Shown piece after piece: positions 8,599 to 17,545 of a stretch of DNA of 64,000 bases. Both the position numbers and the translations under genes were made by a program. The notes under the pieces are model-generated. The model made no database searches. It saw only the letters and a list, made by a program, of their open reading frames with translations, and was not told the origin of the DNA. Source of the stretch: Caldisericales bacterium (GTDB taxonomy: Bacteria; Caldisericota; Caldisericia; JAAYUI01); the NCBI GenBank assembly GCA_022707885.1, contig JAKIZT010000008.1:1-64000 (forward strand), read 5' to 3'. Position 1 is the stretch's first letter, and each line of letters opens with the position of its first letter.

Positions 8599-9410
8599 TT
8601 CCATTATTTGATTACAATCTCAGAAGAGCCAATACCAAAAGACCTTATGTTGTCTGGTCAATCATTATTGCCTGCGTAATAGTCTTTATCTATCAGATAA
8701 CACTTTCTCCTGATAATGATGCAATATTTGTTGCAAAATATGGCATGACCCCTGGAATAATAGCAGGATGGGAATTGCCTGCCGGCTATCCCTATCCTGC
8801 AATCCCATATCTTCTTACTCTGGTAACATCGCTGTTTTTGCATGGCGACTTCTTCCACATCCTCTTCAATATGCTGTACCTGTGGGTTTTTGGTGACAAT
8901 ATAGAAAATGCGTATGGTTGGCTGGGTTTTCTGGTTTTCTACATCACCGGTGGTGTGATAGCCAATCTTTCCCACATGGCTTTTTCCCTTAATCCGGAAA
9001 ATGCTTTTACTCCAACAATAGGTGCTTCTGGGACCATTGCGGCCGTAATGGGTTCTTATCTTGCCCTCTTTCCAACTTCAAGGATAAGAACTCTTGTCGT
9101 TTTCTTCTTTATAACGTTTATCGATGTTTCCGCATATTGGTGGCTCCTGATCTGGTTTGGAATGCAATTTTTCAACCTCCTTGGCGGAGATGGAGGAGTG
9201 GCTTGGTGGGCACACATTGGTGGTTTCATTTATGGGTACATCGTTGGTTTTGCCTATCTGAAGCTTTTCAGGCCATACGCACCACAACCGTGGGGGCCAG
9301 TGATTACCCAAATGAAGAAACAAACGAGGTTTTTCGGTAGAAGGCCAAGCCAGGACGACAACGAAAGGGAAGATGGAAGATATGATGACCAGGACATTTG
9401 GCGTCGTTAG
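8595..9410 (+). CDS. Rhomboid family intramembrane serine protease
   Basis: 271 aa, six or seven membrane segments. The first helix is followed by SLFLHGDFFHILFNM, the conserved HGxxxHxxxNM loop. The catalytic Ser is in GASGTIAAVMGSY and the catalytic His in HIGGFIYGY. Rhomboids cut single-span membrane proteins within the bilayer; substrates are not predictable. The C-terminal 45 residues are charged and cytoplasmic. It is co-translated with lgt (ATGA overlap), and the following lipoprotein gene starts inside its 3' end, so the three form one operon of envelope functions. Confidence 0.93.
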   Translation: MIPLFDYNLRRANTKRPYVVWSIIIACVIVFIYQITLSPDNDAIFVAKYGMTPGIIAGWELPAGYPYPAIPYLLTLVTSLFLHGDFFHILFNMLYLWVFGDNIENAYGWLGFLVFYITGGVIANLSHMAFSLNPENAFTPTIGASGTIAAVMGSYLALFPTSRIRTLVVFFFITFIDVSAYWWLLIWFGMQFFNLLGGDGGVAWWAHIGGFIYGYIVGFAYLKLFRPYAPQPWGPVITQMKKQTRFFGRRPSQDDNEREDGRYDDQDIWRR

Positions 9411-10377
9411 CACGCTGGCTTTTCTTTTGTTGACCTCATGCGGACAGTCACCAGCAAAACCGGTATCCGCAACTGCCAGATTTGTTGAAGGCACATCAGC
9501 AGGCTACCATTCGACAGGGAAGGTTTCCCTGTTTGGTGACAGTCTGATAATCCCTGTTGAAGGCTCTGTCGTGTCGCTTTCTTTGCCGGGGCTTGAACCA
9601 GAGTGGAAGTACGATGCACCAACAGACAAAGGCTGGCAGTGTGTTTATGTTGGAACAGCCAGCAATAATATTGTTTGTGTCTTCCAGAGCATGGCCGGAG
9701 ACCTGACCGTCCATCTTGATGGAAAGGGCAGAGAAATCTCGAAGAACCAGAACGAGAAAATGGGTTCCCTGCCAAAGACCTACTCCGGGAAGATTTACAG
9801 AGTTGAGGGTGAAAGTGTTTTTGTTGGAGAAAAAAGGTTTCCTGTGCCGCTATCACTGCCGATGATCGAAATTAATGGCGGCAATATCTATACGGTCACA
9901 GTCGAGGGTGAAATTCAGGCAAGAAATGAATCTGGTGACCTTCTCTGGGGTGCAAAGCTCATCTCGAGAACAAACAACCTGAAGGCATTTTCGTGGGGTG
10001 TATTTGCGCTCTGCGAAAACGAAACGATTGCGCTTGATCAAGCGACGGGTAGTGTCCTCTGGTCAAGACCCGTAAGGGCCACCTGCCAGCCAGTGGAGTT
10101 GGGTGGCAAGATGATAATCGCCTATGACAAGGGGCTGATGGCCCTGGACAGAAAAGGTGACATGGTTTATGCAGTCGATCTTGGGTGCCAGCCCATATTC
10201 ATTTCTGCCGCACTGGATGGTGTTGCTGCTATCTGCACCGGCAAATTGATTGTAACAGATCTTAAGCTCACAAAAATATCAGAATTTGTTGCCCCGGATG
10301 GGGCAAACCAGGTTGAGTTTTTTCCTGGCGGGATGGTCGTATCTGGTTATAGCCAGAGGGTTTTTGTGGCAGAATAA
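9373..10377 (+). CDS. Lipoprotein with PQQ-like beta-propeller repeats
   Basis: 334 aa. The N-terminus MMTRTFGVVSTLAFLLLTSCG is a lipoprotein signal; the Cys would be lipidated. The mature part has repeated segments such as LDQATGSVLWSRPVR and ARNESGDLLWGAKLI, typical of PQQ/outer-membrane-assembly propeller blades, each with a G-x-x-x-W step. Nothing indicates PQQ binding; these folds usually act as interaction platforms. Two alternative ATGs at 9382 and 9385 are as good as the first. It overlaps the rhomboid gene by 38 bases. Its stop codon abuts the phoU stop codon on the other strand. Confidence 0.75.
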   Translation: MEDMMTRTFGVVSTLAFLLLTSCGQSPAKPVSATARFVEGTSAGYHSTGKVSLFGDSLIIPVEGSVVSLSLPGLEPEWKYDAPTDKGWQCVYVGTASNNIVCVFQSMAGDLTVHLDGKGREISKNQNEKMGSLPKTYSGKIYRVEGESVFVGEKRFPVPLSLPMIEINGGNIYTVTVEGEIQARNESGDLLWGAKLISRTNNLKAFSWGVFALCENETIALDQATGSVLWSRPVRATCQPVELGGKMIIAYDKGLMALDRKGDMVYAVDLGCQPIFISAALDGVAAICTGKLIVTDLKLTKISEFVAPDGANQVEFFPGGMVVSGYSQRVFVAE

Positions 10378-11070
10378 TTATTGATTGTTTTTGTGCTGCT
10401 TGCTGGCAGTGGAGCCCTCCACCTTGTGTCTCACTATCTCGCCTTCAAGCATGTAAACAACATCTTCGGCAATATTGGTTGCGTGGTCTGCGATGCGCTC
10501 AAGAAACCTCGACACTGAGAGGATATTCAGATAGGCCTCAAGATCATCAGGGTTCTTTTTGATCCTCTCTTTTACCAGTTCGTAGACGATTCTCTTGCCC
10601 CTGTCCACTTCCTCGTCATCGGAGAATATCTTGTAGGCGAGAACCGTGTCCATTCTCATCAGGGCATCAAGGCTCTGCCTGAACATTATTTTTGAGCGTT
10701 CCGCCATCAATTCGATTTCAGGGACTGGGTCGATCCTTGGCAATTTGGCCATCCTGAGAAGGCACTTGCAGATGTTGCAGGCAAGGTCGCCAATCCTTTC
10801 AAGCTCACTGTTGATTTTGATTATAGAGGTGATGTACCTGAGATCTGAAGCAACGGGTTGATGGAGTGCAAGCACTTTCAGGCACTCCTCTTCCAGATCC
10901 ACTTCAAGGGTGTCTATTTCGTAGTCGGCCTCGATGATTGCTTTTGCTGTGGCTTCGTCCCTCTCCTGAAAGGCCTTCATGGTCTTCTGGAAAGTTTCTT
11001 CGACTATCGCCGAGAGATAGAGTGTCTTTTTTTTCAGGGTCTCGACTTCAAGCAGAAAATTTTTTGGCAT
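10378..11070 (-). CDS. phoU: Phosphate signalling protein PhoU
   Basis: 230 aa forming two three-helix bundles, each with the metal-binding E-x-x-x-D type motif: NSELERIGDLACNI in the first repeat and LERIADHATNIAEDVVY in the second. PhoU represses the PhoR kinase when phosphate is plentiful and tempers the Pst transporter. I chose the ATG at 11070, with GGAGGG 8 bases upstream, over an in-frame ATG at 11085 that is itself inside that ribosome site. It is the last gene of pstSCAB-phoU, 16 bases after pstB. Confidence 0.95.
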   Translation of the reverse strand: MPKNFLLEVETLKKKTLYLSAIVEETFQKTMKAFQERDEATAKAIIEADYEIDTLEVDLEEECLKVLALHQPVASDLRYITSIIKINSELERIGDLACNICKCLLRMAKLPRIDPVPEIELMAERSKIMFRQSLDALMRMDTVLAYKIFSDDEEVDRGKRIVYELVKERIKKNPDDLEAYLNILSVSRFLERIADHATNIAEDVVYMLEGEIVRHKVEGSTASKQHKNNQ

Positions 11071-11086
11071 TTTCCAACCCTCCAAA

Positions 11087-11884
11087 TCATCCGAAGCGAC
11101 CGGTTATGTAGTCCTCGGTTTGCTTGTTGTTTGGTTTTGTGAATATACGTTCTGTCTTCCCGAACTCAATTAAATGTCCTTCATAAAAGAAAGCTGTGTA
11201 GTCCGAGACTCTTGCGGCCTGTTGCATGTTGTGTGTAACAATGACAATTGTGTAATCTCCCCGCAACTCGGCAATGAGGTCTTCTATTCTCTGGGTAGAC
11301 CTTGGGTCAAGGGCAGAGGCAGGTTCATCCATGAGCAATATGTCAGGGTCGACAGCGAGCGCCCTGGCGATGCAAAGCCTCTGCTGCTGTCCGCCGGAGA
11401 GCTCAAGCCCGCTTATGTGGAGCCTGTCTTTGACCTCGTCCCATATCGCTGCTCTCACAAGGCTTCTTTCAACGATCTCCTGGAGCTGTGCCCTGTTTTT
11501 TATGCCATGTATCCTTGGACCGTATGCGACATTCTCGAAAATAGATTTCGGGAATGGATTTGGTTTCTGGAAGACCATTCCAACTCTCTTCCTGAGCATG
11601 ACCACGTCGATGTTTGGTGCGTAGATGTCCTTTGACTGGATGACGATTTTTCCTTCCACTCTTGTTCCGCCAATGATGTCATTCATTCTGTTCAGGGTGC
11701 GTAGAAAAGTTGATTTTCCACACCCTGATGGTCCGATGAGTGCCGTGACCATGCCCTTTGGAACCGACATGCAAATGTCGTGCAAGGCCTGGTGTTTTCC
11801 ATAATAAAAATCCAGGTTCTGGACGTCTATTTCAATTTCTGGTTCATCAATCTGTGGTGGTGTCTGGTTTCCTATCATCACCAT
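11087..11884 (-). CDS. pstB: Phosphate ABC transporter ATPase
   Basis: 265 aa. Walker [10 protein letters not shown], the PstB-typical [10 protein letters not shown] just after it, Q-loop [16 protein letters not shown], signature LSGGQQQR, Walker [14 protein letters not shown] and the switch His in [13 protein letters not shown]. It powers PstA/PstC import of phosphate. The ATG at 11884 has AGGAGG 8 bases upstream and overlaps pstA by 7 bases; an in-frame ATG at 11878 is also possible. The C-terminal [20 protein letters not shown] is the standard PstB tail. Confidence 0.97.
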   Translation of the reverse strand: MVMIGNQTPPQIDEPEIEIDVQNLDFYYGKHQALHDICMSVPKGMVTALIGPSGCGKSTFLRTLNRMNDIIGGTRVEGKIVIQSKDIYAPNIDVVMLRKRVGMVFQKPNPFPKSIFENVAYGPRIHGIKNRAQLQEIVERSLVRAAIWDEVKDRLHISGLELSGGQQQRLCIARALAVDPDILLMDEPASALDPRSTQRIEDLIAELRGDYTIVIVTHNMQQAARVSDYTAFFYEGHLIEFGKTERIFTKPNNKQTEDYITGRFG

Positions 11885-12729
11885 TTGTTTTTCCTCCTGA
11901 GCCTGCTGCGGAAGATGATTGCCACAACATCCACACCAAGGACTATGACAAGCAGGACAAAGGCTGTCCCATATTGCATTGGTTTTATTGTGGTCTGGTT
12001 GGGCATCTGGGTTGCAAGCATGTATAGGTGGTATGGCAGAGCCATTACCTGATCAAATATTGATCTTGGGAGTCTTGGAAGGAGTGTTGCCGCGACTGTA
12101 AAGATGATTGGGGCGGTTTCACCTGCGGCCCTTCCAATGCCAAGTATCGAGCCTGTGAGCATTCCTGGGAGGGCGTATGGAAGTACATTCTTGTAGATGG
12201 TTTGCCATTTTGTTGCACCGAGAGCAAGACTGCCCTCCCTCATCGAATCCGGGACAGCCTTCAGTGCTTCTTCAGAGGCCACTATGATGGTCGGGAGTAC
12301 CATGCAGGCAAGCGTCAAGCTACCAGCGAGTATCGATTTGCCAAAACCCAATGCAAGCACAAAAAGCCCCATTCCGAAAAGTCCGAACACAATTGAAGGA
12401 ACACCGGCAAGAGTGCTTATGCCGAGCCTTATCATCCTTGTGAATGTGGATGGTTTTGAATACTCGTTGAGGTATATGGCCGAGGCAATGCCAAGCGGGA
12501 GCGCAATAGCGACAGTTCCAATTACCAGATAGAATGTTCCCACAATCGCTGGTAGTATGCCACCCTGGGATCCGGATTTTGCAGGCATCTGCGTGAGGAA
12601 GCCCCACGAAATGGCAGGCAATCCTTTTATGACAATGTCAAAGATTATGTAACCCACCATGAAGACGACCAGGTAGGTCACAAACCAGATAACACCATAT
12701 ACAATTTTTTCAGTCTTCTTTTTTGCCAT
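11878..12729 (-). CDS. pstA: Phosphate ABC transporter permease PstA
   Basis: 283 aa with about six membrane helices. The EAA loop that docks on PstB is [20 protein letters not shown]. The [19 protein letters not shown] segment after helix 1 is typical of PstA. It forms the channel with PstC. The ATG overlaps the pstC stop by 1 base (TAATG), and pstB starts within its last codons, so the three subunits are translationally coupled. Confidence 0.96.
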   Translation of the reverse strand: MAKKKTEKIVYGVIWFVTYLVVFMVGYIIFDIVIKGLPAISWGFLTQMPAKSGSQGGILPAIVGTFYLVIGTVAIALPLGIASAIYLNEYSKPSTFTRMIRLGISTLAGVPSIVFGLFGMGLFVLALGFGKSILAGSLTLACMVLPTIIVASEEALKAVPDSMREGSLALGATKWQTIYKNVLPYALPGMLTGSILGIGRAAGETAPIIFTVAATLLPRLPRSIFDQVMALPYHLYMLATQMPNQTTIKPMQYGTAFVLLVIVLGVDVVAIIFRSRLRRKNKW

Positions 12730-13598
12730 TATCCGAGTTTGTACTTTGAAAGGGCCTTTTGGGCCAGAATATTGAGCGCAAAGGTTATTCCAAGCAATAT
12801 CAGGGCCACCCAGAACAGTGCCCTGTAGTGGTGGGAGCCGAAGGCCACTTCACCCATTTCCGCGGCTATTGTTGCAGTCATTGTCCTGACAGACGTCAGT
12901 GGGTTCATGGTCACAACGGCGGCGTTTCCTGTCACCATCAATACCGCCATGGTTTCGCCGATGACCCTTCCAATCCCGAGTGTTATCGAGGCGACTATCC
13001 CGGAGAGTGCGGCCGGAACAGTTATTTTAAATATTGTTTCGAGCTTGCTTGCCCCAAGGGCAAGAGAAGCTTGTTTATAGGAGCTGGGAACTGAACTTAT
13101 GGCATCCTCTGAGATCGATATTATTGTCGGAATTGCCATCAGAGCCAGAAGAAGGGCACCGGTAAGTGCGGTGAGTCCGGTTGAAAGGCCAAAAACAGAT
13201 TTCACCAGTGGGACAAAAACAACCAGCCCAAAAAATCCTATTACGACGGAAGGGAGTGCTGCGAGGAGTTCAATAAAAGGTTTCAGGACTTCCCTTTCTG
13301 CAGGCCTGGCAATCTCGGAGATATAGATTGCTGCTATGACACCTACAGGTATAGCTATTATTGTGGCCATTGCCGTCACAAGGAGGGAGCCTGTCAAAAG
13401 AGGCAGTATTCCAAAAGATTCCTTGAGCATTGAGGTTGGCGCCCAAAGACTGCCGGAAAGTGAAGAAAGACCGGGATCAAGTGCAAATGGAAGGGCCTCT
13501 TTTATGAGATAGAAAAAAATGAGCAGGACGATCAGTATTGAAGTCGATGATGCCCCAAGCAGGCCAAGTTTTACAGCTTTTTCTTTCCACTTTTGCAC
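12729..13598 (-). CDS. pstC: Phosphate ABC transporter permease PstC
   Basis: 289 aa and about six membrane helices. The cytoplasmic coupling loop VPSSYKQASLALGASKLETI and RPAEREVLKPFIELLAALPS match PstC. I use the GTG at 13598 because AGGAG sits 8 bases upstream; an in-frame TTG at 13616 would lie before that site. It follows pstS by 77 bases that contain a terminator-like hairpin, so its expression is probably a fraction of that of pstS. Confidence 0.94.
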   Translation of the reverse strand: MQKWKEKAVKLGLLGASSTSILIVLLIFFYLIKEALPFALDPGLSSLSGSLWAPTSMLKESFGILPLLTGSLLVTAMATIIAIPVGVIAAIYISEIARPAEREVLKPFIELLAALPSVVIGFFGLVVFVPLVKSVFGLSTGLTALTGALLLALMAIPTIISISEDAISSVPSSYKQASLALGASKLETIFKITVPAALSGIVASITLGIGRVIGETMAVLMVTGNAAVVTMNPLTSVRTMTATIAAEMGEVAFGSHHYRALFWVALILLGITFALNILAQKALSKYKLG

Positions 13599-13614
13599 GC
13601 TTTTTGCTCCTGTC

Positions 13615-13659
13615 AAAAAAAAGATTTTGAGGGTGGTCTTTGAGAGATCACCCTCAAAA
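13615..13659 (-). terminator. Attenuator hairpin between pstS and pstC
   Basis: In the transcript direction, TTTTGAGGGTG (13659-13649) pairs perfectly with CACCCTCAAAA (13635-13625) around a 13-base loop. It is followed, after TC, by eight T (13622-13615). This is the form of an intrinsic terminator placed inside an operon, expected to stop part of transcription and also to protect the 3' end of the pstS message. It explains how the binding protein can be made in excess of the permease. Confidence 0.75.
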
Positions 13660-13675
13660 ATTTACTTCTGTTACC

Positions 13676-14587
13676 CTATTTTGTTATGTAACCGGCTTCC
13701 TTGACTATGTTCTGTCCGTCTGGCGAGAGGACGAAATCAATGAATTTTGTTGTGTCACTTGTGCTTGTGGTTTTGGTGTAGAGGTAAAGGGCGCGGGCGA
13801 TTGGGTAGGTTTTGTCTTTTACCGTTGCTTCTGATGGCATTACTGCTGGTGACGCGTTATCTTTTTTGACTGGTACCACCTTGATTCTTGAACTGGCTTC
13901 TGACGCATAGCCAAGACCGACGTACCCGATTGCCCACTTGTCCTGGGCAACTGAATCGATGATTGCTGATGTGGCTGGCATGAGGAGTGCCGTCTGTGCA
14001 TAATTTTCTTTCGCAAGAACATGCTCCTGGAAGAACTGGTAGGTCCCTGAAGATGATTCCCTTGAGAGGATAATTATCTTCTGGTCTGGGCCGCCAAAGT
14101 CTTTCCAGTTGGTCTTTTTTCCGGTAAAAATATCTTTGAGCTGGACTGTGGTAAAGTCTTTTACAGGATTTTCCGGATTGATTGCAATTGCTATTCCGTC
14201 AAGGGCCACGAGGTTCTCCACTGCTTCGTTTCCGTTTGCCTTTGCTTCGTCTTTTTCCGCACTCTTCATTTCACGGGAGGCAGATGCTATATCGGTGGTT
14301 CCGTTGATGAGCGCCTTGATGCCAACGCCTGATCCCCCGCCGTTGACGGTAATCATGTAGTTCTTGTTGTTTTTCATGAACTCCTCTGCCCAGTTGTTGC
14401 AAAGATGGAGCATTGAATCTGAGCCGGTTATTGTAATGTTCACAGTCTGGGTTTGAGGGTTTGTATTTTCCCCATTGCCGTTATTTGTTCCGGCATTGCC
14501 ATTCTGGCCACCGCAACCTGCCGTAAGCAGAAGGGCAACAGTGCCAATTGTGGCTATCGCTGCGCTAAAGATATTTATCTTTTTCAT
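13676..14587 (-). CDS. pstS: Phosphate-binding lipoprotein PstS
   Basis: 303 aa. The signal MKKINIFSAAIATIGTVALL ends in LTAGCG, so the protein is a lipid-anchored solute-binding component. After an Asn/Gly-rich linker the type 2 periplasmic-binding fold carries phosphate-binding segments: TGSDSMLHLC, VNGGGSGVGIKALING, DIASASREMKSAE and SRESSSGTYQFFQEHVL. The ATG at 14587 has AAAGGAGA upstream; an in-frame upstream ATG at 14629 would lie over the promoter. It is preceded by a four-repeat Pho box and followed by an attenuator. Confidence 0.97.
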   Translation of the reverse strand: MKKINIFSAAIATIGTVALLLTAGCGGQNGNAGTNNGNGENTNPQTQTVNITITGSDSMLHLCNNWAEEFMKNNKNYMITVNGGGSGVGIKALINGTTDIASASREMKSAEKDEAKANGNEAVENLVALDGIAIAINPENPVKDFTTVQLKDIFTGKKTNWKDFGGPDQKIIILSRESSSGTYQFFQEHVLAKENYAQTALLMPATSAIIDSVAQDKWAIGYVGLGYASEASSRIKVVPVKKDNASPAVMPSEATVKDKTYPIARALYLYTKTTSTSDTTKFIDFVLSPDGQNIVKEAGYITK

Positions 14588-14615
14588 TTTCTCTCCTTTG
14601 TCTGTTTGCGGGTCT

Positions 14616-14669
14616 TTTATATTTGACAACTGTTAGGCAATTTTGGCTTTTCTGTTAGGATTGTGTTAG
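14616..14669 (-). promoter_or_regulatory. Pho box and -10 of the pst operon
   Basis: On the plus strand TGTTAG occurs at 14664-14669, 14653-14658 and 14631-14636, with the diverged copy TTTGGC at 14642-14647: four hexamers on an exact 11-base period. Read in the direction of transcription this is CTAACA-N5-CTAACA-N5-GCCAAA-N5-CTAACA, close to the Bacillus PhoP site TTAACA-N5. A TATAAA follows at 14621-14616, in place of a normal -35. The adjacent PhoB/PhoR pair is the evident regulator. Confidence 0.8.
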
Positions 14670-14698
14670 AGGGTTAACCAGTTTTAAGAACTGCATTT

Positions 14699-16486
14699 TT
14701 AGTGACTGGATTTTTCAGGAATGTGGATTGTGAAAGTACTTCCTGAGCCTGGAACGCTCTCAACTGTCGTGTGGCCGCCATGGGCATTCACAATATGTTT
14801 CACAATGGCAAGGCCAAGCCCTGTTCCACCTTGCTTTCTGGAGCGCCCCCTGTCTACCCTGTAAAACCTTTCAAACAGCCTCGGGATATGCTCTTTTGAG
14901 ATGCCGATGCCGTTGTCCCTGACCGATATTATGGTTTCACCGTCGTTTTGTGACAGTTCCACAATTACTTTTGAGCCAGGATCGCTATAGTTTATTGCAT
15001 TGTCAACGAGGTTGACAATTGCCTGTTCAAGGAGCCTGTCATTGACTGTCACAGTGATGTCCCTTTCACACACAAGGTCAATCTGGATCGATCTTTCTTT
15101 TGCTTTTATCTGGACGTCTTCAAGGGCATTATGTACAATCATTCTCAGGTTGTGTGGCTCCATCTGTATCAGGCCCTTTTCTTCTTCCTGCTCGATCCTG
15201 GAGAGTGACATCAGGTCGTTAATTATTGATCCTAGGCGTTCAGCCTGGCCTGCTATTATGCCAAGAAACTTTCTCGCATCATTTGGGTAGTCAATTGCAC
15301 CATCCAGCAGTGTTTCAACAGAACCCTTGATTGAAGTGACAGGTGTTCTTAGCTCGTGGGAAACATTTGCTACAAATTCTTTCCTCATTCTCTCGAACAT
15401 CCTGAGTTTTGTTACGTCAGAGAGGACAATTACTGCCCCAAGGACCTTCGAGTCCCTGTCCTTTATCGTCGTCCCCGTGGCCATGATGTATTTTTCACCA
15501 TCAGCGCCTGACAGCACAAAATCCTCTTCTACTGGTGAATCTGAAACCAGTGTGTTGCGGACGATTTTTATCAGCGAAGAATTTCTTATGACCTCGTGTA
15601 TGGATTTACCAGTTTGCATTTCATCAATCCCGAGGAGTACCGCGGCATTTTTGTATATCCTGATTATTTTCTCGGAGCTGTCGACTGCGAGGACACCTTC
15701 CATCATTGATGACAGGATTGCTTCCTGTTGTGCAGCCACGGCGTTTGCAGAACGCACCATTGTCTGGATTGTTTCCACGGCCGTGTTTACAGCTCCAGAG
15801 AGCATCTCGAATTCGGCCGGTGTGTCAATATAGAGTTTTGATTTCCCGCCTTCTTCAGCCATTTCTTTGATTTTTCCAGAAATTTGCATCAATGTTCCTG
15901 CAATCTTTAATGACGTGGCTCTGGAAATCAGGAAAAGTGCAAGAAAAAAAACCAGATAACAGACAAAGAAAAAAACAAAAACTGCCAAAATGAGGCTTTC
16001 CATTGAATGAAGCGATTGAGAGAACCTTAACACTCCGATGATTTTTCCATCTGCTAAAAGAGGCAAGGCCAGATAGGCCATGTCTTTGCCCAGCGTATAG
16101 CTTGACCTGATGTCCTTTCCTGTTTGTCCTGAAATGGCACTCTGGAACTCAGACCTTGTTTTATGATTTTCCATCTGGCCAGGGTCGACCTGGCTGTCCG
16201 AGATTACGTTGCCGTCTTTCCCAATGACTGTTATTCTTGTTTGAGAGCTGGCGCCTGCCTGCAAAGCATCCTGTCTCAACTCCCAGACGCTTTCACTCTT
16301 CAACAATTTTGCATATCTTGCCTGGACGATCCCCGCTTCTGATTCGAGAGAGTCAAAAACTGTTTTTTCATAACGATTCACGAGGAATATTGAAGTGATG
16401 GTGGACAGCAAGATAATAAAAACCAATCCTGCGATTGCATTCGGCCAGAACAGAGAAAAGAAGATGCCCTTCGTTTTTCTAGTCAT
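14699..16486 (-). CDS. phoR: Phosphate sensor histidine kinase PhoR
   Basis: 595 aa. Membrane helix at about 12-34, an extracytoplasmic sensing region of about 140 residues, a second helix at about 175-198, a HAMP-like linker, a PAS domain (VLAVDSSEKIIRIYKNAAVL), HisKA with the phospho-accepting His in FVANVSHELRTPVTSIKG, and HATPase with N box VNLVDNAINYSDPG, DNGIGISKEHI and GGTGLGLAIVKHIV. It should autophosphorylate and pass phosphate to PhoB when phosphate is scarce. It overlaps phoB by 4 bases (ATGA) and lies directly before pst, which supports PhoR over a generic kinase. Confidence 0.93.
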   Translation of the reverse strand: MTRKTKGIFFSLFWPNAIAGLVFIILLSTITSIFLVNRYEKTVFDSLESEAGIVQARYAKLLKSESVWELRQDALQAGASSQTRITVIGKDGNVISDSQVDPGQMENHKTRSEFQSAISGQTGKDIRSSYTLGKDMAYLALPLLADGKIIGVLRFSQSLHSMESLILAVFVFFFVCYLVFFLALFLISRATSLKIAGTLMQISGKIKEMAEEGGKSKLYIDTPAEFEMLSGAVNTAVETIQTMVRSANAVAAQQEAILSSMMEGVLAVDSSEKIIRIYKNAAVLLGIDEMQTGKSIHEVIRNSSLIKIVRNTLVSDSPVEEDFVLSGADGEKYIMATGTTIKDRDSKVLGAVIVLSDVTKLRMFERMRKEFVANVSHELRTPVTSIKGSVETLLDGAIDYPNDARKFLGIIAGQAERLGSIINDLMSLSRIEQEEEKGLIQMEPHNLRMIVHNALEDVQIKAKERSIQIDLVCERDITVTVNDRLLEQAIVNLVDNAINYSDPGSKVIVELSQNDGETIISVRDNGIGISKEHIPRLFERFYRVDRGRSRKQGGTGLGLAIVKHIVNAHGGHTTVESVPGSGSTFTIHIPEKSSH

Positions 16487-17172
16487 AGTTCCCTGAAGCG
16501 GTAGCCCACCCCCCTGACGGTTTCGATGTAGTCTCCATATTCTCCAAGTTTTTTCCTGAGGCCAACTACCTGGACGTCAACCGATCTGTCTGTTACAGGA
16601 TAATCAAGTCCCTTTATTGCGTCTATGATCTGGTATCTTGTGAAGACCCAGCCGGGCTTTTTGGCGAGAAAATGGAGAATGGAAAATTCTGTATGAGTCA
16701 GTTCCACCAGAGAACCTTTTACGAATACCTTGAACCTTCCTGGATCAATCTCCATTTCATCATATCTGAGCGGGGCATTTTCGTCGGTTACTACCTTACC
16801 GCGTCTTCTGAGCACGGCCTTGATCCGTGAGACAAGCACTCTTGGGCTGAAAGGTTTTGTGACATAGTCATCGGCGCCAAGCTCAAGGCCTGCGACGATA
16901 TCTGCTTCCTCGCCTTTTGCAGTGAGCATTATGATTGGAATTGACGATGTAGACTGGTTTTTTTTGAGTTCTTTGCAGACATCCAGACCGTCAATTCCGG
17001 GCAGCATGAGATCAAGCAGGATTATGTCAAAGGTTTTTGTTTTGGTTGTTTTGAGCGCATCCTCCCCAGAAGTTGCAGTGGTCACATTAAAACCATTTTT
17101 TGCAAGGTTGTACCTGAGCAGTTCCAGGATGTCTTCTTCATCGTCCACGACAAGCATGTTTTCCCTGGGCAT
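16483..17172 (-). CDS. phoB: Phosphate response regulator PhoB
   Basis: 229 aa. The receiver domain has the acidic pair D10-D11, the phospho-acceptor D54 in IILLDLMLPGIDG, Thr/Lys in MLTAKGEE, and the switch segment LGADDYVTKPFSPRVL. A C-terminal OmpR-type winged helix follows (ELTHTEFSILHFLAKKPGWV, then RSVDVQVVGLRKKLG and TVRGVGYRF). It binds direct repeats upstream of phosphate-starvation genes; the repeats are visible before pstS and before its own gene. GGAAGGTAGGA precedes the ATG. Confidence 0.94.
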   Translation of the reverse strand: MPRENMLVVDDEEDILELLRYNLAKNGFNVTTATSGEDALKTTKTKTFDIILLDLMLPGIDGLDVCKELKKNQSTSSIPIIMLTAKGEEADIVAGLELGADDYVTKPFSPRVLVSRIKAVLRRRGKVVTDENAPLRYDEMEIDPGRFKVFVKGSLVELTHTEFSILHFLAKKPGWVFTRYQIIDAIKGLDYPVTDRSVDVQVVGLRKKLGEYGDYIETVRGVGYRFREL

Positions 17173-17206
17173 GTCCTACCTTCCGGTTGTTTGATGGCCC
17201 TAATTA

Positions 17207-17234
17207 TTGTTGACAATTGTAAGGAATATGTGAG
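17207..17234 (-). promoter_or_regulatory. Probable Pho box of phoBR
   Basis: In the transcript direction CTCACA (17234-17229), CTTACA (17223-17218) and CAACAA (17212-17207) follow each other with 5-base spacers, the same 11-base period as at pstS. AATAAT or TAATTA just downstream could serve as the -10. The site lies 35-62 bases before the phoB start, so autoregulation is likely. Confidence 0.55.
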
Positions 17235-17308
17235 GAAATTAATAATATCTTTTTGTTGTTTTTAAGTCAAACTGGCAAAAACCCGCCAGATAATGGTTTT
17301 GGGTTGGT

Positions 17309-17533
17309 CTAGCGCTTTTTTCGGAGTGAATGCACCCTGTTCACAAAAGCACAGCCCCTGTTCCCTTTTCGCCTCGAGATCCAGAGTTTTTCGGAGACAC
17401 CGCCGGAACTTGCCATGCAGATCTTGCAACCCCAGTGTGTGGTCGTCCACCATTTTGGCAAAGCCGCAGTCCTCACGCTGTCGCAGATGTGCAGGGCGGC
17501 TGCCCTCTGGATTGAAGCTGGCTTTTTCTTCAT
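17309..17533 (-). CDS. Candidate small basic Cys-containing protein
   Basis: 74 aa, not recognised. The case for a gene is the strong AAAAAGGAGACAAG just before the ATG, 12 bases after the nitroreductase stop, and a frame that fills the otherwise empty 370-base gap before phoB. The product is rich in Lys/Arg and Trp, has four Cys, two of them in WGCKICM, and ends KGNRGCAFVNRVH. It may be a zinc- or metal-binding peptide made with the redox pair upstream. A competing frame over the same bases (17262-17453) has no ribosome site. Confidence 0.45.
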   Translation of the reverse strand: MKKKPASIQRAAALHICDSVRTAALPKWWTTTHWGCKICMASSGGVSEKLWISRRKGNRGCAFVNRVHSLRKKR

Positions 17534-17545
17534 CTTGTCTCCTTT

